NCBI GenBank assembly: GCA_004380135.1
Contig: QXCR01000013.1
Location: forward strand, 266,049-330,048
DNA length: 64,000 nucleotides
Source of the DNA: Stemphylium vesicarium
Lineage: Eukaryota > Ascomycota > Dothideomycetes > Pleosporales > Pleosporaceae
Direction of reading: 5' to 3'
Program-made: the position numbers and the translations under genes
Notes under the pieces: generated by a model
Databases searched by the model: none
What the model saw: only the letters and a program-made list of their open reading frames with translations
Told to the model about the DNA's origin: nothing
Part shown: positions 44,835-55,229 of the stretch, piece after piece
Layout of the letters: each line of letters starts with the position of its first letter
How positions within the stretch are numbered: position 1 is the first letter of the stretch

Positions 44835-47005
44835 TCACGCCCGCTCAAGACACAAACTGATCTCCTCCTCCACAAGTATGCTTCCGTGGAAACCTACTCC
44901 GATAAGCTTAAATGCTACAACTCTCCCGGTATTGTTTTCTACGAAAGTTTTATTAAGGACGTGCTCCAACGCATACGCTGCACCCAATAGTACATCATCT
45001 ACACGAATCAGGAAATGAGAGAAGGGACCTGTGACGTTACTATAGGGTGTGTACATCCCTGAATTGACTGTAGCGTGATCTTGAAAGCTCCAGCATAATC
45101 GAGTGTGCTTGCAGTCTCCTTCGCCGTGGCGCTCGAGGCGCACCTTATTGATGGAGACTGAGACTGATCGCAAGGTCTTCGAGATAGACATTGGCATGAT
45201 GCAGACCCTAGAAATCTCCAGTATTCTCGTAATCTTGCCCAGGGTTGAACGAACAGGGCCTCGAATATGCACCCCGAGCTCTTGCATCCGAGAGTCAGGC
45301 ATCCGAGATGTCGGTGCGCATACTATACGCTGCATCTCTTTTTTGTCCATTGCGATAGTTGACAGATGGACTGTTTCGGTTGTTCGAAGATAGAAGCTGA
45401 CAACAGCGCGAAGCTTTGACGGCGCTACGCTCAAACATAATATCGAGACTTGAAGAGATCCGTCTGCTGGCATATCGATTCTATAAAGAGGTAGCCATGC
45501 TTCTAGCATTTCGCCATCGCCTGACCGGAGTCGAGTTGCCTCTATCACCAAGCGCGAAATGCTTAAGCCAGTTTTCAAACGATGCGAAAGCTCCACGGCT
45601 GGATTACCATCTCCAGAGTTGAACGGAGATGGAAGAATCGATTGACTGCCTAGCTGTGCGCGGATGGTATGGCCGTCAAATATGTCGCTCGGTTGATCCT
45701 TGTGAAAACCGAAAGCGCGACCGAAATCAGTGTAGAAGAAACTTTCTGAGCCAGCCGTCCGCTCTTTCGCAGTCTTCAATATCGCATGGTTCCTGTTTGA
45801 CTGATGACGTGAGGCACAATCTCCGCATGAGCATTCCGTGCCATCCACGAGCGCAGCTCCCTGCCAAACTGCGCGTTCAACATCCCGGCCATGGCCTGGA
45901 AAATGTTCAAACGACCACGCCGGCGCAAAAATGCCTGCTGAAAGGCCCAAGCCTGCGAGCTTAGCAACAGCGACACCAGTGTTTGTGCCACCCCCACCAT
46001 ACTCCGGGTAGGTCACGCGTGGGTGAGTGAAACTGGACTTGTTCTGCGCCCAAACATCAATTCCGAAGAAGATGTCTTGCGGTCTGAGCTTATTTGCAAG
46101 GGCAAGCTGTAGCGACTTTTCAACGTCCATGTCCTTCCAACAGTAATTCGTGAGTATGCTTCCACATGCTGCCGCGAATCGGACGTTTGATAAGTTCAGT
46201 GCATTCTGGTATGAAATTTTGTTCGAAGTGGTAAGGGCATCATACCTGAATCGCAGTTATATCGGTGCAGTCACATCAGAGTACACGGGTATGCTTACCA
46301 GATGAGTCGCATACGCTCGCCCATTTCGGTTTTCAGCTGATGCAAGAACGCTTCAAGTATTTCCGCACCCCAAATGTCGTTTGGAAAAGGCTTTTCGATA
46401 TTTACCAGCCAGCCATCGAAACCATAGTGCGCAGCCATACATGCTAACGTCTTTGCTACAGGAAAATTGATGCCATTCCCATCAATCTCGTGTCGTAGGA
46501 GGCATTCCGAGCCTTCGGTTTGGGGTTCAATAAGAATCGTACCCAAAGCCTTTACACCATTGCGATGAAGGGTGTTCGTCCACGTCGGCGGAGGCACGCA
46601 TATCAGCTTGTGCGAAAAGTAGATGAATAAGTCCACGAACTGAAGATATTCACACGAGTAAAGCTCTGCCCCGACGCCGGTCGCTTGCACGCTTTCGTAG
46701 TCGTGGTAGTTTCCTGAGTAGTCATGAATTAAGAGAATATCTGCCTTGCCGAGGTCTTTCTTCGCGTCTCGGTTCTTGGGCGATAAGAGCGGCGTGTTAG
46801 CTCTTTGGACAGGATCAGAGTCCTTTTCCGTCCAGGACTCCAGCTGATCGAAAGTATCGAAATACGCAAAGCCTTTTAATCTATCCAGGTCACGTTGTTT
46901 GCGTCTCTCGTCGGGCGTTGGCCCAGTATCTGGTGTGGGGAACAAATGGCGGTATCCATCACGAATGGGCCTCAGGATGTCCTTCCACCCAAGCAGAGAA
47001 GCCAT
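44835..47005 (-). CDS. GH85 endo-beta-N-acetylglucosaminidase (cytosolic ENGase type)
   Basis: Two exons (47005-46299, 46245-44835; 53-bp intron) give 705 residues. The GH85 catalytic barrel is recognisable: GFAYFDTFDQLESW, ADILLIHDYSGNYHDYES, LFIYFSHKLICVPPPTW, TWTNTLHRNGVKALGTILIE, the catalytic FDGWLVNIE (Asn and Glu), and RLIWYDAL across the splice, then YQNALNLSN and DIFFGIDVWAQN. The C-terminal ~300 residues are less conserved beta-rich sequence. There is no signal peptide, as in ENGases that release N-glycans from misfolded glycoproteins in the cytosol. The Trp at the junction is completed across the intron. Confidence 0.9.
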
Positions 47006-47476
47006 AGCAGCGTCGTATCAAATCGGCAGCGTTGTTCCCCGTAATGATCTGTTGCGCTCTCCGGATCTACGAAAGCTAGTGTAGGTCATTTCCCGAAGGT
47101 ATCCATTGACGTTTCGGAAGGGGAGAGCTGCCTCAGAGTCTGCGAAGAGCAAACACACCAGTGAGAATGGAACAGCGAATCAATGTATTTCCAGCAGGAG
47201 GGTGATTCATCGGCCGCCGAGAGCAAACTGCCGTGAATATACGGTAGCTCGTACCCACGCATGCGAACCGCTGCGGGAGCGGGCGACGATCGGAGGTGAC
47301 GTTCCTGGTAGGGGTAGGTCTTGGCGGGCAAGGATTACGTAGCTCCATCCCTACGTACTGCAGCTGCCGGAACGTGTCTTTTTATGTGACGGAGTGCGAT
47401 TCTCCACACATCAACCACCTCACGTCGCCGAACCTTTGCTGCCTTACTCGCAGCATCCAGCGACACATCCGCCGCC
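47006..47476. promoter_or_regulatory. Divergent promoter, ENGase / ERD2
   Basis: A 470-bp bidirectional promoter between two head-to-head genes that both act around ER quality control and retrieval. No specific site is recognised. Confidence 0.45.
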
Positions 47477-48382
47477 ATGATGAACCTCTTCCGTCTATTA
47501 GGTATGCAAACTGGATGGCGAGTGCCTTCGCGACCCGGAGCGCGCCCTGGGGTACAAGCATCGCAATGCTAACATGATGCAGGGGATTTATCCCACTTGC
47601 TCTCCATCCTGATTCTTCTGCAGAAGATGAAGATGTCAAGTGTAAGCTAGCTCAAGCTGCCGATCAATTGCGAAAAGGCCGACTAACACGGCCACAGAGC
47701 GCCTCTGGTATCTCGTTCAAATCGCAATTCCTTTACTTGATGGTCTATCTCACGCGTTACATCGACCTGCTATGGACCTTTTACGAACCGAAATCGCTCT
47801 ACAACACCATCTTCAAAATCATCTTCATCAGCACTTCCGCGTACACCGTCTACCTCATGCTCAACGACTACAAACCTACGCACGATCCGAATCTAGACAC
47901 ATTCAAGGTGCAATACCTTGTGGGTGCGAGCGCAGTATTGGCGATACTGTTTCCGTACAAATACACCTTCTCTGAGGTACGCGACAGGATGGAAAGAGAA
48001 GAAAACGAGAAGCGCCGCTAATGAAGCACACAGATTCTTTGGGCATTCTCCATCTGGCTGGAGTCTGTTGCCATTCTGCCCCAGCTCTTCATGTTGCAGC
48101 GAACTGGCGAGGCGGAGACGATTACGACGCACTACCTCTTCGCGCTCGGCGCGTACCGGGCGCTATACATCCCCAACTGGATCTACCGCTACTTCTTCGA
48201 TGTGCCCAGGTTCTACGACCCCATTGCGGTGATTGCTGGAATCGTCCAAACAATCTTGTACTCGGATTTCTTCTACATCTACTACACAAAGTAAGTGGTG
48301 CGATGTTATTGCACGTACGTCAACATACTAATGAACTCTCACCAGGGTCATCCAAGGCAAGAAGTTCAACCTACCCGTGTAG
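47477..48382 (+). CDS. ERD2: ER lumen protein-retaining receptor (HDEL receptor)
   Basis: Five exons (47477-47501, 47583-47641, 47698-47976, 48034-48290, 48346-48382) give 218 residues, the normal length. It starts [20 protein letters not shown] and continues [20 protein letters not shown], a set of hydrophobic helices, and [20 protein letters not shown], all characteristic of the seven-helix KDEL/HDEL receptor. It ends [12 protein letters not shown] with the lysine-rich cytosolic tail. The receptor recycles escaped ER proteins from the Golgi. All four introns are 48-81 bp and keep phase. ENGase lies divergently upstream. Confidence 0.95.
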
Positions 48383-49210
48383 AGGATTTGTTGAAGAGTA
48401 CTGCTCTGTTTCTACTGCCGGCAGCCGAATTCGGCGTCATTTTGGCTTCGTGTACTGGCATATCTGTATAGGGGGCGTTTTGTGGGCATTGTTATGGGTG
48501 GACGACGATGGAAACCACTGAGGCTAGATTTATGGTAATTGCCTAAAAGGGCATTGCGTGATTGGGGCGGTGCGAGACGACGAATCGTAAATGGGCATGT
48601 GCGGGGATAGCAATGAATGTTTACCGAAACGTGACCATGGATCGGCTTGATGCAGCACAGGCGATGATAGTGACGGACAACAGGCTGCGAAGGCGTGCAG
48701 GGTGGGCACCGCGGGGACATGGGTAATTTGTGCGCAGTCATGTCATGGGGAGTATTGAAATCCCTAAAAGTTTTTCAATGACCGTAGACGACCTTCTGGC
48801 TGTCACTGCAATGTTAGGTCATGGGCCCGGTAGATGATAAGGCTGAGACAGGTGAACAAGTGCCCGTCTGGCTGCATGCATACGCCACTCACTGCGGGCT
48901 TGGGTGGTGCTTGTGCTTGCCCGAGCCTAGTCGGCGGCCAGCAGCTCCGCACCACTTCTCTCACTGTCAGCCCTCGTCCCTTTTTGCCCTAAATACCGCA
49001 TATTAATAGATTCCGCTCGCTGTTTTCGATTCACCGCCCGTCCGCTTTCATCTTCATCGCGATCAGCCAGTGCCATCAGCAAGTTTAAAAAAAAAGAAAA
49101 TCCGTGTTCGTGTGCTTCAACACCGTTATCGCCATAAAGTGCGCTGCTCCCTCCACCTCACACGACGCGAGAAGGCTACGTCAAGACCCTGAAAGAATAG
49201 CCGACACACA
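48383..49210. other. Intergenic
   Basis: 3' UTR of ERD2 and promoter of the small membrane protein gene. A TTAGGTCATG motif near 48813 and other short motifs are not interpretable by eye. No gene is recognised. Confidence 0.45.
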
Positions 49211-49692
49211 ATGTTCTGCCTGCGCAGTTGGATACCCGTGCTTTTCTTCTTGTAAGTCACCCTTATCGCGGCTCGACTGCAACGCCAGGCGCATACTGAC
49301 GGCATGGCAGATTGCGAACCCAAGCCTCGCCCGTCTACCTCGTCCTCTTCATATCGGCCACGTACTTTTTAAATCGACCGTGCGTGTACTGCTCGCTGCT
49401 TCTCTTCATCCTCGTCGTCGCGCTCTTCGACTTTCACACACCATGGTTTGATGCGCCGCTGTCGGACAGCGCGGAGCTGGCGCTCAATGGCACCGTGTCG
49501 GAGACAGCCGGCGTGTTGGCGCAAGCCGCAAATCACACAGCACAGGTGGTGGTGAGGACCGCAATGGAGGGAGTCAAGGGAAAGGTCGGTTTGGGTCAAG
49601 CGAGCGATGCGCAGAGTTACGAGTGGGTAAAGGGGCTGCTTGGGAAGAAAGAGTGGCGGATCCAATGTCTCGATGTGCTCATTCGGGTTTGA
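49211..49692 (+). CDS. Small membrane protein of unknown function
   Basis: Two exons (49211-49251, 49311-49692; 59-bp GTAAGT...CAG intron) give 140 residues. The N-terminal half is strongly hydrophobic, with two or three candidate membrane helices: WIPVLFFLLRTQ, PVYLVLFISATYFL, and CVYCSLLLFILVVALFDF across a Cys pair. A polar C-terminal half of about 80 residues follows with two NxT sequons (NGT, NHT). I do not recognise a named domain. The short first exon starting MFCLRSW and the good splice consensus support a real gene. Localisation beyond 'membrane' is not inferred. Confidence 0.7.
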
Positions 49693-50416
49693 GCGAATAG
49701 TGAATGCAATATGGACAAGGCTCGGTTGGATGATAAGATATCACTGCATGAACGGGCGCGGGCTGAAGCATTTGCACGGCGTCACTGAAATTATCGCAAT
49801 ACGAAACCATGATCAATTCTACACGAGGAACCGCGTCGGAGTGTGATGGGTGCACTGCGAAGAGGGCAAAGCGCATAGCATAGACATGAGGCTCTACGAC
49901 GCGTCGATGCAGCCCATGGCGAAGAATGACGTCTTGCGCCCAGACAGCGTTCGCAGTCCATCGCAACGGACACTAGATGGACCTCCTTCACCCCGCGCTA
50001 GACATTTAACAGCAGGGATCCTACAGAGGTGGGGCAGTCGGCATGCCGCACGCGCACCTTCCCCTCTCAGCAGCCACCAGACATTGTCTTATGCCATTGT
50101 AACCCGCTCTTGATTGATTCAGCCCCCCCCTCTTTCCTTGTTCAAGCTGGCTGCTCTTTCTGCTTCCGCGAGGCTTTGCTCTCGAAATCTCATCCGGACA
50201 CGCTTGGACACGAAAGTTACTTCGCGTCTACTGTCTACGAACCCACTTTCACCTTTTGCCAGGAGCTCTAGAAGTTTCTCGTCGGCCGCTAAAGAGCTTA
50301 ACACTGCCCCACGTACCCAATTGCGACTGCGACCGAGGTTTGCTGTGGCGCAATCACACACATCTGTCGTACAAAAGAGATTCTGTCAGAGCGAGGTTAC
50401 CAGCAGCTTTGCAAAC
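49693..50416. other. Intergenic and 5' leader of the aminopeptidase gene
   Basis: From 50114 to 50416 the frame is open and continuous with the aminopeptidase but has no ATG. Its translation is Ser/Arg/Leu-rich and resembles a mitochondrial presequence (see findings). The rest is promoter. Confidence 0.5.
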
Positions 50417-53247
50417 ATGGCTTCAGATCGCGACGTCCTCCCGGCATGGTCAGTCTGCTTATATCGCTCCATCACGCTGATATATGGTGGTATGGAACAC
50501 GCACTAACATCTCCTCTAGGGCCAAGCCTTCCCACTACGCCCTCTCCCTCCACGACCTCGAGTTCGGCGGCAAGTTCGGCTACCAAGGTACCGTCAACAT
50601 CACTACCAACATCATCAAGGACGATGGCTTCAACACGCTGGTTCTTAACGCGCATCAGCTCAAGCTGAAGACGGCCGAATTGAAGACCGGAGATAAGACA
50701 CAGTCGGCAAAGGACATCACATACGATGAGAAGAGGCAGCAGGTCACACTGGACTTTGGCGAGAACATCACCTTCACGGGCGAGGCCGAGCTGGAGATCA
50801 AGTTTGAGGGTTTCGTCAACAACATCATGGCTGGATTCTACCGGTCCAAGTACAAGCCCAAGGGCGACGTTCCCGCATCCGTCGCAAAGGACGACGAGTT
50901 CCACTACATGTTCAGCACCCAGTTCGAAGCCTGCGACGCCCGCCGCGCCTTCCCCTGTTTCGATGAGCCCAACCTCAAGGCCACCTTCGATGTTGAGCTT
51001 GAGGTCCCCAAGGACCAGGTCGCACTCAGCAACATGCCTGAGAAGGAAATCAAGCCCAGCAAGCGCGACGGCTTCCACACTGTCGTATTCGAGCGTTCGC
51101 CCATCATGTCAACATACCTCCTGGCCTGGGCTATCGGTGACTTTGAATACGTCGAGGCCTTCACAGAGCGCAAGTACAACGGCAAGAGTATCCCAGTCAG
51201 GGTCTACACCACTCGCGGTCTGAAGGAGCAAGGCCGATTTGCACTGGACAACTGCCACAAGATTGTCGACTATTTCTCTGAAGTCTTCCAGATCGATTAC
51301 CCTCTCCCCAAGGTTGACTTGCTGGCCGTCCACGAGTTCTCACACGGAGCCATGGAGAACTGGGGTCTCATCACCTACCGAACCACCGCAGTACTTTTCG
51401 ACCCCGCCACATCCGCAGACAGCTACCGCAACAGGGTAGCCTACGTCGTTGCTCACGAGCTGGCCCATCAATGGTTCGGTAACCTTGTCACGATGGACTG
51501 GTGGAGTGAGCTCTGGCTCAACGAGGGCTTTGCTACCTGGGTCGGATGGCTTGCCATCGACCATCTGTATCCTGGTATGACTATCCCCTCTAATGCTAGA
51601 GTGTATGCTAACATCAACAATAGAATGGAACGTCTGGGGACAGTTTGTCGTACGTCACAAATCTCGAGGTATCTACTCTACTAGCCTGCTGACATTCTTT
51701 TCCAGACTGATTCCGTGCAACAAGCATTTGCTCTCGACGCGCTGCGTACCTCTCATCCCATTGAAGTCCCCGTGTACGATGGTCTCGAGGTTGATCAGAT
51801 CTTCGATCACATCTCTTACCTGAAAGGATCCTCCGTCATCCGCATGCTGAGCGCTCATCTCGGCGAGAAGGTCTTCCTGCAAGGTGTTGCCGACTACCTC
51901 AAGGCTCACCAGTACTCCAACGCCACCACCAACGATCTGTGGTCTGCCTTGAGCAAGGCTTCTGGCCAGGATGTCAACAGCTTCATGGATCTCTGGGTTC
52001 GCAGGATCGGTTTCCCTGTCGTCACTGTCGCCGAAGAGCCCGGTCAGATTGGCCTTCGCCAGCAACGCTTCCTTCTCGCGGGTAACGTCAAGCCAGAAGA
52101 AGACCAGACCACTTGGTGGATTCCTCTGGGTCTGCATACTGGAGACTCTGCCTCTACTGCCTCTGTTCACAAGACTACCGCCATGACACAAAAGGAGGAC
52201 ACTGTTCGGGATGTCAGTGATGGCTTCTACCAGCTCAACAAGAACCTCACTGGCTTCTACAGGACCAACTACCCTCCAGACCGCCTGAAGAAGCTCGGAG
52301 ACTCTCGCGACCAGCTCAATGTGCAAGATAAGATTGGTCTTATCGGAGATGCATACGCAAACGCTGTCGCTGGATACGGCTCTACTGCTGGCCTCCTCGC
52401 CCTAGCTGAGCGCTTCCAGGACGAATCGGACTACCTTGTCTGGTCTCAAATTCTCACCAACATTGGCAACGTTCGCAGTGTGTTCTCCGGCAGCGAAGAC
52501 ATCAGTGAAGCTCTGCGAAAGTATCACCTCAAGCTTATCACGCCCGCCGTTGAGAAGGTTGGCTGGGAGTTCAAGGATGGCGAGAGCTACCTCGTCGGTC
52601 AGCTGCGCGCCAGCCTCATTCTGTCCGCTGGAATTGTCGGCCACCAGGCTACTGTCGACGAGGCTCTGAAGAAATTCGATGCCTACGTTGCCGGTGACAC
52701 CAAGGCGATCCACCCTTCGCTTCGCCGAGCCGTTTTTGCCACTGCGATCAAAAACCGCGGTGAATCAGCACTGAAGGCTGCCCAGAACGAATACCTCAAC
52801 ACAACCTCCATTGACGGTAAGGAGATCTGCCTGGGCTCCCTCGGTCGTGTCCAAACGCCCGAGCTAGCTAAGCAAGTAATGGACTTTGTCTTCTCGGACG
52901 CCGTGGCTATGCAAGACAAGCACTCCTCCACAATCGCTCTCGCCAACAACTCCAAGGTGCGCCCAGAGGTATGGCACTACATTCGTGACAACTGGGACTC
53001 GAAAGTCCATCCCGCACTTCGCGGCAACCCTGTCGTGCTAGAGCGTTTCCTGAGATTCGGTCTCAACAAGTTCACCGATGCGACTGTTGCCGATGACATT
53101 CAGAAATTCTTCTCCGACAAGGACACCAGGGGTTACAACAAGGGTCTTGAAGTTGTCGACGACACCATTCGCAGTTACGCTGCTTATGCGGCAAGAGACG
53201 AGAAGGTTGTGCGAGAGTGGCTGAATGCCAATGGTTACCTGGCTTGA
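50417..53247 (+). CDS. M1-family zinc aminopeptidase (Ape2/Aap1 type)
   Basis: Four exons (50417-50448, 50520-51574, 51624-51649, 51706-53247) give 884 residues from MASDRDVLPAWAKPSHY. The N-terminal beta domain is followed by the catalytic domain with GAMENWGL (about 288), the zinc motif HELAHQWFGN (about 323) and the third ligand in NEGFATW. The 26-bp third exon encodes WNVWGQFV and is needed to keep the frame. An ERAP1-like helical C-terminal domain ends WLNANGYLA. The enzyme removes N-terminal residues from peptides in the cytosol. In yeast the Ape2 form carries an N-terminal extension; here a similar extension is readable upstream but lacks an ATG. Confidence 0.95.
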
Positions 53248-53652
53248 CTGGGTGCGAGACTGTAAGATCCAATCGAGACAATTCAAGATAGAACTGTAAA
53301 AACAAAAACGTCGATCGTAACGGGGATGTTCCGCATCATGATTAGTAGTATCTATGCACCATGATCAGCTCAGCAACTTTATCTTGTACCAACCAAGCAG
53401 GTGTTAAGAGTGGTATACCCCGCTTTCCTTATTTGTATAAGTGGAATCCTATAAGCTTATCTTGCATGCCGTGTCATTTCTCCGGACGGAACAGATTCCG
53501 CGCCCCCAGCTGCATTCAATTTGGGAGGGGGGCATGTTGCACTGGATCAAGACTATTCTCTTCTATTTCTTTCTTTCCTTCCTTATCCTTTTTTCTTTAC
53601 TCGTTTCTCTGCTCTCTTCGTCGTAGGTTACCAGACTACTTAATTCTTCAAG
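53248..53652. other. Intergenic
   Basis: 3' flank of the aminopeptidase gene and promoter of the nitrilase gene, with a C/T-rich stretch just upstream of the nitrilase start (53550-53625). No other feature. Confidence 0.5.
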
Positions 53653-54876
53653 ATGACAGCAGAGGCAGCAGCAGAAGCGGCAATTGTCAAAGTCGCAGTC
53701 ACCCAACATGAACCCGTGTGGTTTGATCTCGCTGCCACCGTGGACAAGACATGTAGATTGATCAAAGAAGCAGCAGGAGAAGGAGCCAAATTGATCGTTT
53801 TTCCCGAAGTCTGGATTCCGGGGTATCCAGCATGGATCTGGTAAGTAAACTACCACAACAATAGCAACAAGCGAACAAGAGAGTACTTTAGGAACCCGAT
53901 TATAACTAAATCTGCAACAAAAGGGCCCGCCCCCTAGACCCTCCCCTCGCAACATCCTACATCAAAAACTCCCTCTCCTACACCTCCCCACACATGTCCA
54001 CTATCTGCGCCGCGGCGCGCAACGCGCACATCGCCGTCGTTCTAGGTTTTAGCGAAAACGACAACAACAGCCTGTACATATCGCAATGCACCATTTCCTC
54101 TCAGGGCAAGATACTGATGAAGCGGCGGAAGCTCAAACCCACGCACATGGAGCGCACGGTCTTTGGCGACGGCGGGGGCGAGAGCTTGCGAAACGTTGTG
54201 GACGTAGAGGGCGTGGGACGCCTAGGCGCGCTAAGTTGCTGGGAACATGCTTTGCCGCTGGTCAAGTGTAGTAGTATGGCGGGGAGGGAAGATGTGCATG
54301 TTGCTGCGTGGCCGAGCGTGCATCCGTCTGTTGAAGGGGATGCTGTGATTTGGAGTATGAGCTCTGAAGGTAAATGGCCTCCTTTCTTGCCCAGCCATCC
54401 TCCCTTCCATCTCTCTCTTTCCTCACACCAAATATCCCCATAATCCACTAACCCTCACCCCAGGCATCCAATCCCTCTCCCAAACCTACGCCATAGAATC
54501 CTCCTCCTTCATCCTCCACTGCACACCCATCATGTCCGCCGCTGGCATCGACGCGCATCGCACAGATGGGAACCCGCTCTTCGGCCGCGTTGGCGGCGGT
54601 CACTCTGCCGTCTACGCGCCAGATGGCCGACGCATGACGGCGCCGCTGCCACCCGATCAGGAAGGGATGCTGTATGCGGAGTTGAACATGGATATGTTGG
54701 TTACGATGCGCCATTTTATCGATCCGTTGGGGCATTATAGTAGGCCCGAGTTGCTGTGGTTGGGCGTTGATGACAGGATTAAGGGTCATGTTAGGAAGGA
54801 GGGGGGAAAGGAGACGGAGAAAGAGGGGGAAGGCGAACAGGTAGATGGGGTGCTGACAGGTGAGTCCGTTTTTTAA
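53653..54876 (+). CDS. Nitrilase / cyanide-hydratase-like hydrolase
   Basis: Three exons (53653-53840, 53924-54369, 54464-54876) give 348 residues, a usual length for fungal aliphatic nitrilases. The catalytic triad is visible: Glu in [14 protein letters not shown] (about 52), Lys in [12 protein letters not shown] (about 132) and Cys in [12 protein letters not shown] (about 168), followed by [11 protein letters not shown]. It would hydrolyse a nitrile (R-CN) to an acid or amide; substrate class is uncertain. The charged Glu/Lys/Gly-rich C-terminus ends at a TAA after a sequence (CAG^GTGAGT) that could itself be a splice donor. A final exon may therefore have been lost, because the 5S fragment begins only 36 bp beyond the stop. 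Confidence 0.88.
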
Positions 54877-54911
54877 TGAGGATATTTCAATGCTATTTGA
54901 CCCGATCTTCC

Positions 54912-54926
54912 ACATACGACCATAGG
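54912..54926 (+). rRNA. Truncated 5S rRNA gene, 5' end only
   Basis: ACATACGACCATAGG is the conserved first 15 nt of fungal 5S rRNA. The sequence after it no longer follows 5S (no box A/IE/C promoter and no 3' half seen nearby), so the gene is cut or decayed. It sits exactly where normal DNA changes to AT-rich, mutated DNA. The match is short but is an identifying sequence; chance cannot be excluded without a search. Confidence 0.45.
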
Positions 54927-55229
54927 ACACTGAGAACTAGTTCACCCTCGCCATCCGTCAAAAGTCGCGGTGCCGTTCCTAGGTCAATTTACTGTTTCGG
55001 GAAACGCGACTCTGTCGCTTTAGCCCCTACTACTATAGCTACAAATGACTATTAACAGCTATTTATACTTCTAAAACCTGTCGCCTAGATATGCGCATTA
55101 TAGGAGCCCGCACATTTAATTATAGGCTACCGCCCGCGAAGTAGTTAGTAGTCTCTACCTTTTTACTATTACTTCCCACCCGTATTAGCGACCTCGCATA
55201 ATCTATTTAGTACGCCTAATTACGATAGC

